A stretch of DNA of 64,000 nt, from NCBI GenBank assembly GCA_033584155.1, contig CP138355.1, positions 4,287,826-4,351,825 on the forward strand. The letters run 5' to 3'. This DNA is from Candidatus Electrothrix scaldis (GTDB lineage: Bacteria; Desulfobacterota; Desulfobulbia; Desulfobulbales; Desulfobulbaceae). The notes under the pieces are model-generated. The model saw nothing but the letters and a program-made list of their open reading frames with translations. It was not told where the DNA came from and ran no database searches. Shown here piece after piece: positions 44,708 to 53,352 of this stretch. The stretch's first letter is position 1, and each line of letters opens with the position of its first letter. The position numbers and the translations under genes were made by a program.

Positions 44708-44868
44708 GTCAGGATCAGACGCTGACACTCGTCAGGATCGAACGCTGACACTCGTCAGGATCGAACGCTGACACTCGTCAGGATCGAACGCTGACACTCG
44801 TCAGGATCAGACGCTGACACTCGTCAGGATCGAACGCTGACACTCGTCAGGATCGAACGCTGACACTC
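44708..44868. repeat. Array of seven 23-nt palindromic units
   Basis: Seven head-to-tail 23-base units begin at 44708, 44731, 44754, 44777, 44800, 44823 and 44846, with decayed partial units on both sides (about 44698-44888). Each reads GTCAG, nine bases GATCGAACG (CAGACG variant in units 1 and 5), CTGAC, ACTC. The two 5-base blocks pair, giving a 19-nt palindrome plus 4-nt spacer. Units are nearly identical, unlike the diverged array at 12.3 kb. There are no unique spacers and no cas genes. Confidence 0.92.
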
Positions 44869-45040
44869 GTCAGGATTGGACGATGAGTATACTGAGGAGT
44901 TGATCGTGCGGATGGATATTGGAATAGGTATTGGGATAATAGAGATGCACTGCTAAGGAAACCACATTTTTCATCGCACCAGTGTTTCCCTTCTCTCGTT
45001 GCCCAGTGCATGGAGATTCTCCTTAACTCCAGATAATTCC

Positions 45041-45069
45041 TTGACAAAAACAACAACTCTCTTTAGGAT
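45041..45069 (+). promoter_or_regulatory. Promoter of pdxA-tmk
   Basis: TTGACA (45041-45046) and TAGGAT (45064-45069) have a 17-base spacer, 80 bases before pdxA. The remainder of the 44429-45149 gap holds only the 23-nt array and no gene. Confidence 0.7.
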
Positions 45070-45149
45070 GGCTTTTGATAACTACTCTCCGTAAAGTAGG
45101 TATTTCTCGCAGCTCACCATCCATTCAACTTACATGATAACAGAATGTT

Positions 45150-46181
45150 ATGAAACCTATTGCTGTGACTATGGGATGTCCTGTCGGGGTTGGGCCGGAG
45201 ATCCTTCTTCATTTCTTTGAGACCCTTGAGAGCAAGACTGCATTTCCGCCTGTGGTGCTGGGGGATTATGCCGTACTTTCGCGCACAGCAGAGCAGCTTC
45301 GCCTCCAGGTGGAACCTGTTCACTGGGACCTGGGAAATACTATTCAACCAGGAACCGTGCCGGTCATGCCGCTTTCACAACTGGACGCAAACACACTTCT
45401 GTGGGGGAAACCAACGCAGGAGACCTCAATTGCGATGGCAGACTATATACGCGCAGCTGTCCACCATACCCAGCGGGGGGATTTCGCGGCTATGGTCACC
45501 TGCCCCATCTCCAAAAAAGCGCTGAATAATGCAGGCGTCCATTTTCCGGGACACACGGAAATGCTGGCCCATCTTACCGACACTGGCCATTACCGTATGA
45601 TGCTGGCTGGCTCCCGCTTACGGGTGGTCCTGGTGACCATTCACGAACCCCTGGCTAAGATTTCTGAGCTCTTAACCATCTCGGGAATTCAGGATTGTAT
45701 CAGGATGACAGCCAGGTCCCTGCGAAAAGACTTTTCCATCAACTCCCCCAGGATAGCAGTAGCGGCCCTGAATCCACACGCAGGTGAACAGGGTATGTTC
45801 GGGCGGGAGGAAATAGAGTTGATCCAACCGGCGCTGGACCGGTATGATTCCCAGGATTGCCCGGCAGAGCTCAGCGGTCCCTGGCCACCAGACACTATAT
45901 TTTACAGAGCTGCCAACGGAGAATTTGATGCAGTGGTTTGTATGTACCACGATCAGGGCTTGATCCCCTTTAAGCTGCTCCATTTTCAGGATGGGGTAAA
46001 TGTCACTTTGGGCCTGCCCATAGTCCGCACCTCAGTGGACCACGGCACAGCCTATGATATTGCAGGTCAGGGAATAGCAGATCCGAGCAGCTTACGGGCA
46101 GCTTGGCGTATGGCAGCGGAAATCGCCAAAAATAGAACAGGAGTACACAGGCATGGAAAGCGGTATGCTGGTTGCCTTTGA
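45150..46181 (+). CDS. pdxA: 4-hydroxythreonine-4-phosphate dehydrogenase
   Basis: NAD-dependent enzyme of the DXP-dependent pyridoxal 5'-phosphate pathway (343 aa). AVTMGCPVGVGPEILL is the family start; the metal-binding histidines are in VHFPGHTEMLA, NPHAGEQGMFG and CMYHDQGLIPFK, and DHGTAYDIAGQG is conserved near the end. A strong Shine-Dalgarno is lacking. The gene overlaps tmk by 29 bases. Confidence 0.96.
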   Translation: MKPIAVTMGCPVGVGPEILLHFFETLESKTAFPPVVLGDYAVLSRTAEQLRLQVEPVHWDLGNTIQPGTVPVMPLSQLDANTLLWGKPTQETSIAMADYIRAAVHHTQRGDFAAMVTCPISKKALNNAGVHFPGHTEMLAHLTDTGHYRMMLAGSRLRVVLVTIHEPLAKISELLTISGIQDCIRMTARSLRKDFSINSPRIAVAALNPHAGEQGMFGREEIELIQPALDRYDSQDCPAELSGPWPPDTIFYRAANGEFDAVVCMYHDQGLIPFKLLHFQDGVNVTLGLPIVRTSVDHGTAYDIAGQGIADPSSLRAAWRMAAEIAKNRTGVHRHGKRYAGCL

Positions 46182-46749
46182 GGGAATTGACGGAACCGGA
46201 AAATCAACCCAGTTGCAGGGCTTGGCCACGTTTCTCAGGGAACAGGGCTTCCCGGTGATAACCACCTACGAACCCACAGACAGCAGATACGGTCGCAAAA
46301 TAAGGGAATTATATAAAGATAGGAGTAGCTGCACCCTGGAGGAGGAACTCCGGCTCTTTATTGAGGACCGCCGCCTTCATGTGGATGAACTGATCAAGCC
46401 GGGCTTGGCTGCCGGAAATATCATCCTGACGGATCGATATTATTATTCCACAGCAGCCTACCAAGGAGCCGCAGGGATGGACCCCAGCGATATCTTTGCC
46501 CGCAACAGTTTTGCTCCGATGCCAAATTTGGTCCTTCTTCTGACTATGGACCCGGAAATTTCCATTGCCCGTATCCAGGAAGGACGTGGTGAAGAGCTTA
46601 ATGATTTTGAACAGCTGGACCAACTTCGCAAGGTTGCAGATCATTTTGCCTCCTTTACGGATCCCTGCATAGTCCGCATTGATGCGGCCCAAGCACCGGA
46701 TCAGGTCCAGGAGGATATTCGCAAGACCGTGCAGAAACGACTTCTCTGA
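46153..46749 (+). CDS. tmk: Thymidylate kinase
   Basis: Phosphorylates dTMP to dTDP (198 aa). The P-loop is FEGIDGTGKST (around residues 9-19), the DRY-type motif is LTDRYYYSTAAYQGA, and the LID region is ARIQEGRGEELNDFE. The ATG at 46153, after AGGAG, overlaps the end of pdxA, so the genes are coupled. An ATG at codon 5 is an alternative. Confidence 0.96.
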   Translation: MESGMLVAFEGIDGTGKSTQLQGLATFLREQGFPVITTYEPTDSRYGRKIRELYKDRSSCTLEEELRLFIEDRRLHVDELIKPGLAAGNIILTDRYYYSTAAYQGAAGMDPSDIFARNSFAPMPNLVLLLTMDPEISIARIQEGRGEELNDFEQLDQLRKVADHFASFTDPCIVRIDAAQAPDQVQEDIRKTVQKRLL

Positions 46750-46764
46750 GGTCTTCCATCCTGC

Positions 46765-47181
46765 TTATTCGCCGATTATCTTGACCAGCACCCGCTTTCT
46801 GCGTCGTCCATCAAATTCGCCGTAAAAGATCTGTTCCCAGGTGCCGAAATGAAGTTTACCTTCGGTGACAGCCACAACCACCTCACGCCCCATAACCTGT
46901 CGTTTCATATGAGCATCAGCATTATCCTCATAGCCATTGTGGCGATACTGAGAAACCGGGGCATGGGGAGCTAGTTTTTCCAGCCAAACCTCGTAGTCAT
47001 GATGGAGGCCGGACTCATCATCATTGATAAAGACCGAGGCCGTAATATGCATAGCATTGACCAAACAAAGCCCTTCCTGAATACCTGATTCTGCCAGACA
47101 GGCCTCCACATCAGGGGTGATATTGATGAATTCCCGACGGGTTTTAACCTCAAACCAAAGTTCTTTATGATAACTCTTCAT
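46765..47181 (-). CDS. yjbQ: YjbQ family (UPF0047) protein
   Basis: A 138-aa protein of the YjbQ/UPF0047 family, linked to weak secondary thiamine-phosphate synthase activity. [20 protein letters not shown] carries the typical histidine and acidic residues, and [18 protein letters not shown] with [16 protein letters not shown] complete the family signature. I choose the ATG at 47181 (MKSYHKEL); an in-frame ATG eight codons upstream is possible. It is convergent with tmk. Confidence 0.9.
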   Translation of the reverse strand: MKSYHKELWFEVKTRREFINITPDVEACLAESGIQEGLCLVNAMHITASVFINDDESGLHHDYEVWLEKLAPHAPVSQYRHNGYEDNADAHMKRQVMGREVVVAVTEGKLHFGTWEQIFYGEFDGRRRKRVLVKIIGE

Positions 47182-47406
47182 CTTATTATGCTCTCTTTTT
47201 TTCAAAAAATTATTTGATGGATCAACTCGTATGCCCTAGGCAATAACGTAAAAATTGAAAAAAATCAACAGAGCCCTCTCCCTCAACCTATTTTGCTCTT
47301 GACCAGACCCCGGCATTAGGTTACAGACATGCCCTACATGTAACAAACTGTTTTGAAATAAAAATATACATAATTACCATTCTCACATAACACAAGGAGC
47401 CCTTCT

Positions 47407-47859
47407 ATGAATCTCATGTGCCCTGTATCCTTCAAGCAGATCAATGAAAAGGCCGTACGGGTCAACGCAGCCCTGGCATTCCTCTCTATCCTGCTTTTTT
47501 TGTTGACTCCCTGGAAATGGATTATCCTGATTGTCGGGGTAGATTTTTTTATCCGTGGCTTTCTCAACCCTCAGTACAGCCTGTTTGCCAATATCAGCAA
47601 GGGTATTCTCAGTATCCTCGCAATCAAACCGGTCATGGTCGATGCTTGTCCCAAAATTTTTGCAGCAAAAATAGGTTTTCTCTTCTGCTGCCTGCTCACA
47701 GCCTCGTGGATATTTGCTCTGGAGCGCACTGCCCTGATCGCCGGAGCAATCTTTATGACCTGCGCAGCCTTGGAGGCTCTATTCCGTTTTTGCGTGGCCT
47801 GCCAAATTTACCCACTGATTTACAGTGCAAAAAGCATGAAGGCGGAGCAAAAAAGATAG
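47407..47859 (+). CDS. DUF4395 membrane protein
   Basis: A 150-aa integral membrane protein with four predicted helices. MNLMCPVSFKQINEKAVRVN matches the CPxxxxxxNExxxR start of the DUF4395 family, and FFIRGFLNPQYSLFANISKG follows it. Two further cysteines are in ALFRFCVACQIYP. Function unknown; some members sit near redox or thioredoxin genes, which is not the case here. AAGGAG precedes the ATG. Confidence 0.85.
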   Translation: MNLMCPVSFKQINEKAVRVNAALAFLSILLFLLTPWKWIILIVGVDFFIRGFLNPQYSLFANISKGILSILAIKPVMVDACPKIFAAKIGFLFCCLLTASWIFALERTALIAGAIFMTCAALEALFRFCVACQIYPLIYSAKSMKAEQKR

Positions 47860-47928
47860 GAGTTTTCCTAAAAAATACACTGGACAGCTCTGAGGGGTAT
47901 TACATTCACTCAATCCTGCGGAAAAGAG

Positions 47929-47957
47929 TTGACGCACCTCATCTGAAATGGTAAATA
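47929..47957 (+). promoter_or_regulatory. Promoter of tRNA-Pro
   Basis: TTGACG (47929-47934) and TAAATA (47952-47957) have a 17-base spacer, matching the other tRNA promoters in the window. Confidence 0.7.
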
Positions 47958-47981
47958 GACGCTGTAAGAAAAAGACGATAT

Positions 47982-48058
47982 CGGAACGTAGCGCAGCCTG
48001 GTAGCGCACCTGAATGGGGTTCAGGGGGTCGGAGGTTCAAATCCTCTCGTTCCGACCA
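47982..48058 (+). tRNA. tRNA-Pro (anticodon GGG)
   Basis: Acceptor stem CGGAACG/CGTTCCG, anticodon stem CCTGA/TCAGG around ATGGGGT with anticodon GGG, T-loop TTCAAAT, encoded ACCA. Confidence 0.96.
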
Positions 48059-48066
48059 GTAATATG

Positions 48067-48100
48067 AAGGAGTTAGACGGAAACGTTTAACTCCTTTTTT
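48067..48100 (+). terminator. Terminator of tRNA-Pro
   Basis: AAGGAGTTAGACG pairs with CGTTTAACTCCTT around GAAA, followed by six T. Confidence 0.9.
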
Positions 48101-48178
48101 GTTGCAAAGTGATTGCAAAAACATCCTGCCTCCGCACACGGCCTGCCTTTTAAAAATTCTACCGATTGAGCCGCTTCT

Positions 48179-48460
48179 CTACAGCACAACCAATATCTCT
48201 TCTGACTCGCAAGCCTTTATATAAAAATCACATGTGCGGCATATCGCGATATGCTCATCAAAAGATTTTGCCTCTTCCCCTCTGCAAGAAAACGCACCAT
48301 GAAAAACCCAACAGCAACGTCCTCCGTTTATCCCACTATGAATACCGTCTAACTCATTATGAGTTGAGACAGGACATACTCCGAGTTCAGAGGAATTTAT
48401 TCCCCCAGGTTCCCGACCGCAATTCTTAAATTCCCAACAATTGATTTCAGCATCTTGCAT
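48179..48460 (-). CDS. Two-CW domain cysteine-rich protein
   Basis: A 93-aa protein with the pattern CWEFKNCGREPGG, LGVCPVST, GGRCCWVFHGAFSCRG and CRTCDFYIKA. This cysteine/tryptophan module is known both as free small proteins and as the sensory or C-terminal part of signalling proteins in Desulfobacterota. Eight or more cysteines suggest metal or cluster binding. It stands alone between tRNA-Pro and an IS element. Confidence 0.75.
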   Translation of the reverse strand: MQDAEINCWEFKNCGREPGGINSSELGVCPVSTHNELDGIHSGINGGRCCWVFHGAFSCRGEEAKSFDEHIAICRTCDFYIKACESEEILVVL

Positions 48461-48569
48461 GATAGGGTATCACAAAGCAATAATCACAACGAACATATTC
48501 TCAGGGCCATAAACAAGGGAAGGCAGCTGAGAACTACATCCACACATCTCAGCCGCCTTCTATATAATA

Positions 48570-50243
48570 CCTAAATCCTGCAATTAGTTGAAAGGGTATC
48601 GTAAAAATAGTATAATCCTCAATATGTTAAAGGTAAAATTACTACAGAAGAGGGTCACTATTTTTATGAAGTCTAAACAGAATAAACGATCTGCCCGAGT
48701 CTCGCCCAAAAAAATACAAATTAATAAAGGAGCAAAAGGGGTTACAGCACAGGCAGGCTTGATTCCTGCCGTAAAGTTCCTGCAAAAACATAATGTTGGC
48801 CAGCTTATCCAGGAAACTTTAGAACATCAACGCGGAGCCACCGCCACTTATGATGCAGTTGATATAATATTTCTCCCTTTGATAGCTATTATCGGCGGAG
48901 CTCGTTCTATCAGCAATATTGCAACAGTCTGGGCAGATAGCGTACTTTGCCGGATAGCAGGATGGCGGTTAATCCCGGACGAAACAACCTTTGGCCGCCT
49001 TTTTCGAACATTCAGCTATCGTCATATCAATAACCTGGAAGTTCTTAATCATCGGTTGCGTGCTCGCATGTGGCGTAAGGGATTGCGATCCGGGAAAAGT
49101 AAAGTCGGTGCAGCCCACTGTCTGGTTGTTGATGTGGATTCCACAGAAAAGACGGTATACGGTTCTCAGCAAGGAGCGGCCAAAGGGTTTAATCCACATA
49201 AACGCGGTGCAAAATCGTATCATCCTCTGCTTGCATTTTGCGCTGAAAGCAAAGAGATATTGCAAGGGTGGCTTCGATGCGGCAATGCCTATACAAGTAA
49301 TGGTATTGTCGAGTTTACCAAGCAACTTCTGGCACACCTTCCCAATGGAACCCGGATTTTGTTCAGGGGCGACAGCGGTTTTTTTGTTGGTGCCCTGCTT
49401 GATCTTTTGGATCAGTATGGTCATAGTTACCTGATCAAGGTTAAGCTCAAGGGGCTGGTCACCCTTCTGTCCAAACAATCCTGGGAGCCGGTCCCCGGGC
49501 AGGCCGGTTGGGAACAATGTATCTTTTTTCATAAATGTACGACCTGGTCTTCGACCCGACTCTTTGTTGCGGTCCGCAGAGAGAAACCGGCTGACCCGGC
49601 AAAACCAGCGACCCTGTTTGAGATGAAGGAGTTCGATTACTTCTGTTATGTGGTCAGTGAGATTGCTGATCCATGGCAGGTCCACAAACGATACGGCCAA
49701 CGAGCAACTTGTGAAACCTGGATTGAGGAAGCAAAAAACCAGACTGCGTTGGTACATATCAAGACAGAAGATTTCTGGGCAAATAGTGTGTTGTTTCAAA
49801 CTGCTATTCTGGCATACAACACGATACGATGGATGGCTTTATTGAGCGGTAATGCTGTATTACGTCGCTGGGAGCCAGGTACAATTCGTACATTTCTCGT
49901 TCGGGTGGCTGGGAAGTATACTACTGGTGGACGGCAGCAAAAGCTATTTGTTCCCGAACGAATGCTGTATTCCACTCAGTGGGATGACTGGGTGGCGGTG
50001 GGGCTGTACTGACCAGCACTACTACCTCTTTTTTTGAAATATTTTTTTCCATCAACAGGATTAGTGCGTCTTGTGGGGCAAAATATTCTACTTGATCAGC
50101 CTTAAAGAGGCATCTGCTTATCTGGAAACAGCACTTTTCGGTGTTTTTTACTATCAACTGATAACTATTTTCAGAATTTTTGGTTTTCTACAACACCAAA
50201 TGGTTAGTCATTTGAGCCAAAAAGATCAATTGCAGGATTTAGG
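48570..50243 (+). mobile_element. IS1380-family insertion sequence with 5-bp target duplication
   Basis: Perfect 16-bp terminal inverted repeats CCTAAATCCTGCAATT (48570-48585) and the complement (50228-50243) are flanked by the direct repeat TAATA (48565-48569 and 50244-50248). The element is 1674 bp with one transposase gene. Ends beginning with CC and a 4-5-bp duplication are typical of IS1380. Confidence 0.95.
48666..50012 (+). CDS. IS1380-family DDE transposase
   Basis: A 448-aa transposase. The catalytic residues are Asp in LVVDVDSTEKTVYG, Asp in ILFRGDSGFFVGALLD and Glu in ATCETWIEEAKNQT, the spacing and wording of IS1380 enzymes. The GAKSYHPLLAFCAES segment is also typical. I use the ATG at 48666 (MKSKQNKR). 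The reading frame is intact. Confidence 0.95.
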   Translation: MKSKQNKRSARVSPKKIQINKGAKGVTAQAGLIPAVKFLQKHNVGQLIQETLEHQRGATATYDAVDIIFLPLIAIIGGARSISNIATVWADSVLCRIAGWRLIPDETTFGRLFRTFSYRHINNLEVLNHRLRARMWRKGLRSGKSKVGAAHCLVVDVDSTEKTVYGSQQGAAKGFNPHKRGAKSYHPLLAFCAESKEILQGWLRCGNAYTSNGIVEFTKQLLAHLPNGTRILFRGDSGFFVGALLDLLDQYGHSYLIKVKLKGLVTLLSKQSWEPVPGQAGWEQCIFFHKCTTWSSTRLFVAVRREKPADPAKPATLFEMKEFDYFCYVVSEIADPWQVHKRYGQRATCETWIEEAKNQTALVHIKTEDFWANSVLFQTAILAYNTIRWMALLSGNAVLRRWEPGTIRTFLVRVAGKYTTGGRQQKLFVPERMLYSTQWDDWVAVGLY

Positions 50244-50248
50244 TAATA

Positions 50249-51016
50249 AAACCAACTCTCATATTTTAACAATGCATTAACAGTGCCATTATCCTCACTT
50301 CGAGTAATATAAATCAATTTTTATCTACTCGCTGATAAAAATTGGGAAGTTATACCAAACAATATTAATGCTTATTCCCAAGCGATATAAAACAATGAAA
50401 AATCATGGGGAATAATTACCTACTAACAAATACAATATGGGAAAATATCACTCAACAAAGAACAAGAAAGATACGATACTAAGCTCTCCCTCTTGATCCC
50501 AAACAGCACGGACTGGCGGCAAATTACAACGACTAAAGGGAACCAGGAATCATACTTTATCTGCTGCAAAATAGTTCGGTCTTGTATGAAATCAGGGCAG
50601 CAGGGAGAACCCTCAGCTCATCCCTTCCTCAATGGAAAAGATTCGTCTGCAACTGGGAACAATGGCACCCCATGTTGAAAAAAATCGTCAGCTTTGATTT
50701 TCATTTTATGGATCCCAATGACGCCTATGTCTTCGCCCCACTCTTAGACGGCACAGCAGAAAAAGACAGTGCCATACGACAGGTATTATATGACGACTAA
50801 GCTTATTGGAAGGAGTGGAAAACGCAGCAAGGAAATGCCCCGCCTTGCCGGGCATTATTAGTCTACTCTTGTTAAATTGACGTGAGACAATGAGAGGCAA
50901 ACGAGCTAGCAACCAAGCAATACAGGTTGGATAAAAAAAGGTATCCAACCTGTGCAGAAAAAGCTATAATAGAATAATATTCCGTAAAAATTTATCAATC
51001 ATACTGAGGTTATTCT
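50249..51016. other. Gene-poor region with a possible decayed gene
   Basis: Between the IS and amrB. Two overlapping frames (about 50490-50590, TDWRQITTTKGNQESYFIC; then 50545-50800, LQNSSVLYEIRAAGRTLSSS to IRQVLYDD) run in the same direction and look like one small gene broken by a frameshift. I know no homologous family, and the start is unclear. Otherwise AT-rich and empty. Confidence 0.35.
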
Positions 51017-51817
51017 ATGCTGCGTCAACCCGCAGTTGCTGACAGATTTTACAATGGTACCCCGACCGGACTCCATCATGCTCTGAGCAACCTGATCCCT
51101 GCCAAATCAGACAAGATCACAGCCAAGGCTGTACTTGCTCCCCATGCGGGTTATGTCTACTCAGGAGGGGTAGCAGGTGAGACCTTTTCCCAAATCAATA
51201 TACCTGAAACCGTAATTCTTTTAGGGCCAAATCATCACGGTCATGGTATGCCTCTTGCTGTAGGGACTCAAGACTGGGAAATGCCTTTGGGACAGGTGCC
51301 TCTGGCACAAGAGCTAGCTCAAAACCTCCTCAGCTCCTCAGCTCTGTTCACGGCGGACGATAAAGCCCATCGAGACGAACATTCCCTGGAGGTACAGATT
51401 CCCTTTCTTCAGTATTTGCAAAAGGATCTCCAGATACTGCCAATAGTGGCTTCCTGGCTTTCACTTCGGCAATGCCATGAGGCGGCCACTGAGCTTGCCC
51501 GAGCGCTCCGTTCTCTCAAACGCCCTGCCCTGCTGGTCGCCAGTACAGATATGACCCATTATCTCTCCCGGTCCCAGGCATCGGAGCAGGACCACCTTGC
51601 CCTGGAACATATCCTGAAGCTTGATGCGGATGGCCTCTATGACACGGTATGCTCCCGCCGGATTTCCATGTGCGGCATCATTTCCACCACTATTGCCTTG
51701 CTCACCGTGGTCGCATTAGGGGCTGAGCAGGCTGAGCTTGTCCGGTACACTGACTCCGGGGAAGTCAGCGGGGATACCGAGCAGGTCGTGGGCTATGCCG
51801 GGGTGGTTATTCGCTGA
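51017..51817 (+). CDS. amrB: AmmeMemoRadiSam system protein B (MEMO1 family)
   Basis: A 266-aa MEMO-like protein. AVADRFYNGTP, then APHAGYVYSGGVAGET, LLGPNHHGHGMP, RDEHSLEVQIPFLQYL and ASTDMTHYLSR include the conserved His and Asp residues of the putative metal site, with a cysteine in ISMCGI near the end. The AMMECR1 and radical SAM partners of the AmmeMemoRadiSam system are not next to it here. Its biochemical role is not established. TGAGG precedes the ATG. Confidence 0.93.
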   Translation: MLRQPAVADRFYNGTPTGLHHALSNLIPAKSDKITAKAVLAPHAGYVYSGGVAGETFSQINIPETVILLGPNHHGHGMPLAVGTQDWEMPLGQVPLAQELAQNLLSSSALFTADDKAHRDEHSLEVQIPFLQYLQKDLQILPIVASWLSLRQCHEAATELARALRSLKRPALLVASTDMTHYLSRSQASEQDHLALEHILKLDADGLYDTVCSRRISMCGIISTTIALLTVVALGAEQAELVRYTDSGEVSGDTEQVVGYAGVVIR

Positions 51818-51840
51818 AAGATAAAAGCGCAAAAAAAAAC

Positions 51841-52386
51841 TCACCTTCCATCCCGCACCAGCCGAACCGCAATCGAACCACCGCTGGAACTGATATTCAC
51901 GTTACGTTTATTATTACCTGCTTTCCCTTCCAGGAAGGATACAGTCCAACTATATGCCGAGTATCCCTCATAGCAAGGAGATGCCGACCAAACAGACACA
52001 ATGAGCGTATTGGGAAAACGATTCAGGTTGATCGCAGGGTTATAACACTGCTCTTCCACAAGAGAAAGCAACTCTTTAACATTCGGCAATCGCCAATCCG
52101 TATACCCCGCGACACCGCCACCAATGTTGACGGCTCCCGGACGCTGCAGGGCCTGCTGCCAAGTGAATGAACTTGGAGAACCATTTTCGCAATTATCGCC
52201 TGCAACTCCTTCCAGGCACTTTTTCCACATCAGGCCGGTTTTAAAATCAGTTACCGTGCCGTCTCTGTTATCGATAAACTGGCTATCCGGCGTGGAAGCC
52301 TGGATAACATCTGGTTTACAGGTCTGTTCACCATGAACAGTTGCTGCGGAGAACACGCAACAAAGCATCAGAAAAAATATTCTCAT
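51841..52386 (-). CDS. Secreted DUF1566 (Lcl-type C-terminal) protein
   Basis: A 181-aa exported protein with signal peptide (MRIFFLMLCCVFSAATVHG) and one DUF1566 domain: FIDNRDGTVTDFKTGLMWKK, YTDWRLPNVKELLSLVEEQ and VWSASPCYEGYSAYSWTVSF to IAVRLVRDG. The domain has a C-type-lectin/FGE-like fold and often mediates surface binding. The last ~50 residues are the part that varies in related proteins. It lies just downstream of a second DUF1566 gene on the same strand. Confidence 0.85.
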   Translation of the reverse strand: MRIFFLMLCCVFSAATVHGEQTCKPDVIQASTPDSQFIDNRDGTVTDFKTGLMWKKCLEGVAGDNCENGSPSSFTWQQALQRPGAVNIGGGVAGYTDWRLPNVKELLSLVEEQCYNPAINLNRFPNTLIVSVWSASPCYEGYSAYSWTVSFLEGKAGNNKRNVNISSSGGSIAVRLVRDGR

Positions 52387-52431
52387 AGTCTATCACTCCT
52401 ATCTGAAGGAAAAAGAAGATCATAGAAAAAA

Positions 52432-53289
52432 TCACTGTCCGCCTCGAACAAGTCGCACTGCGTAACTTGAGCTACGATAGTTATCATACGACGATAAGCC
52501 GTTGGCAAAAGAAACGCACCAAGTGTAGTTTATATTGTATGCATAGGGAGAGCTTGACCAGAAAAACGAATTCACGGCATGAACAAAAAAATCCGTATCA
52601 AGAGTGAAACTATAATGATCGTAAATAACAATACTTTCCAGTTCCGTTCGGGTTGGCACCCGCCAATCCGAAGCACCGCACCATCCTGCAGCATTCACAC
52701 GATTTACATAATCCTGTGTGTTGCAGTAGGTTGCAGGATCTCCGCTGTCATAACCATAACAGCTATTTCCACTCTGCTGCGCATACCCCACGAATCCTCC
52801 GTTATTTGTTGAATCTGTATTATACCAGGTATATTCATCGTCTTTATCATGCAGCCCACTGTCATCCGTCTTCACCTCCCAGGTCAGACCGGTGACATTA
52901 TCCTTTACACAAGCCCAAGATGTAGTCGTGTAATCCGCATTCTGATTAGCCAAGGCCTGACCATTGCTCGCCAACTTGGTAAAGCTGAACCCGGCATGAC
53001 CATCACCGCCATCATCATTCACATCCTTCCCATAAGAACAATCCTGAGCTGCAGCCACATTGTCACCATCCGGTGCTGTGGAAGAAAGGCAGGTTGCATT
53101 ATTTCCAGAAGCATAATTCCCGCTCCAGGTAATACCTGTGTCGTTTAAAGGCTGCCAACCTATTTTCTTTCCTGACAAAATCGGTGGCACCATCAAAAGA
53201 AGGTCATAGGAATAAGCCACCTTTATAAGGCCACAGACCACGATGCACCACAGAACAGCTATTGAAAAAACAGGTCGTTTTTTTTTCAT
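52432..53289 (-). CDS. Secreted DUF1566 protein with aromatic/Asn-rich variable end
   Basis: A 285-aa exported protein with signal peptide (SIAVLWCIVVCGLIKVAYS). A DUF1566 domain is seen in WACVKDNVTGLTWEVKTDD, WCGASDWRVPTRTELESIV and the end FFWSSSPYAYNINYTWCVSF, then YDNYRSSSYAVRLVRGGQ. The end is rich in Tyr, Asn and Ser, codons starting with A or T, which is how variable regions of diversity-generating retroelement targets look. No reverse transcriptase or template repeat is visible in this window. It precedes the second DUF1566 gene by 45 bases. Confidence 0.85.
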   Translation of the reverse strand: MKKKRPVFSIAVLWCIVVCGLIKVAYSYDLLLMVPPILSGKKIGWQPLNDTGITWSGNYASGNNATCLSSTAPDGDNVAAAQDCSYGKDVNDDGGDGHAGFSFTKLASNGQALANQNADYTTTSWACVKDNVTGLTWEVKTDDSGLHDKDDEYTWYNTDSTNNGGFVGYAQQSGNSCYGYDSGDPATYCNTQDYVNRVNAAGWCGASDWRVPTRTELESIVIYDHYSFTLDTDFFVHAVNSFFWSSSPYAYNINYTWCVSFANGLSSYDNYRSSSYAVRLVRGGQ

Positions 53290-53352
53290 TTTTTCCTCCG
53301 GTAGAAATTTTGCATTCTTCTCCTGCTGGCCTTGCCAAGCCTTTATAATCTC

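Noticed and set aside
44708-44868. Possible CRISPR array
   Set aside because: Units are contiguous 23-mers without unique spacers, and no cas gene is in the window. The same holds for the array at 12330-12515.
48059-48665. tRNA-Pro as attachment site of an integrated element
   Set aside because: No integrase gene and no repeated tRNA 3' end were seen downstream; the only mobile unit nearby is the IS1380 element with its own ends.
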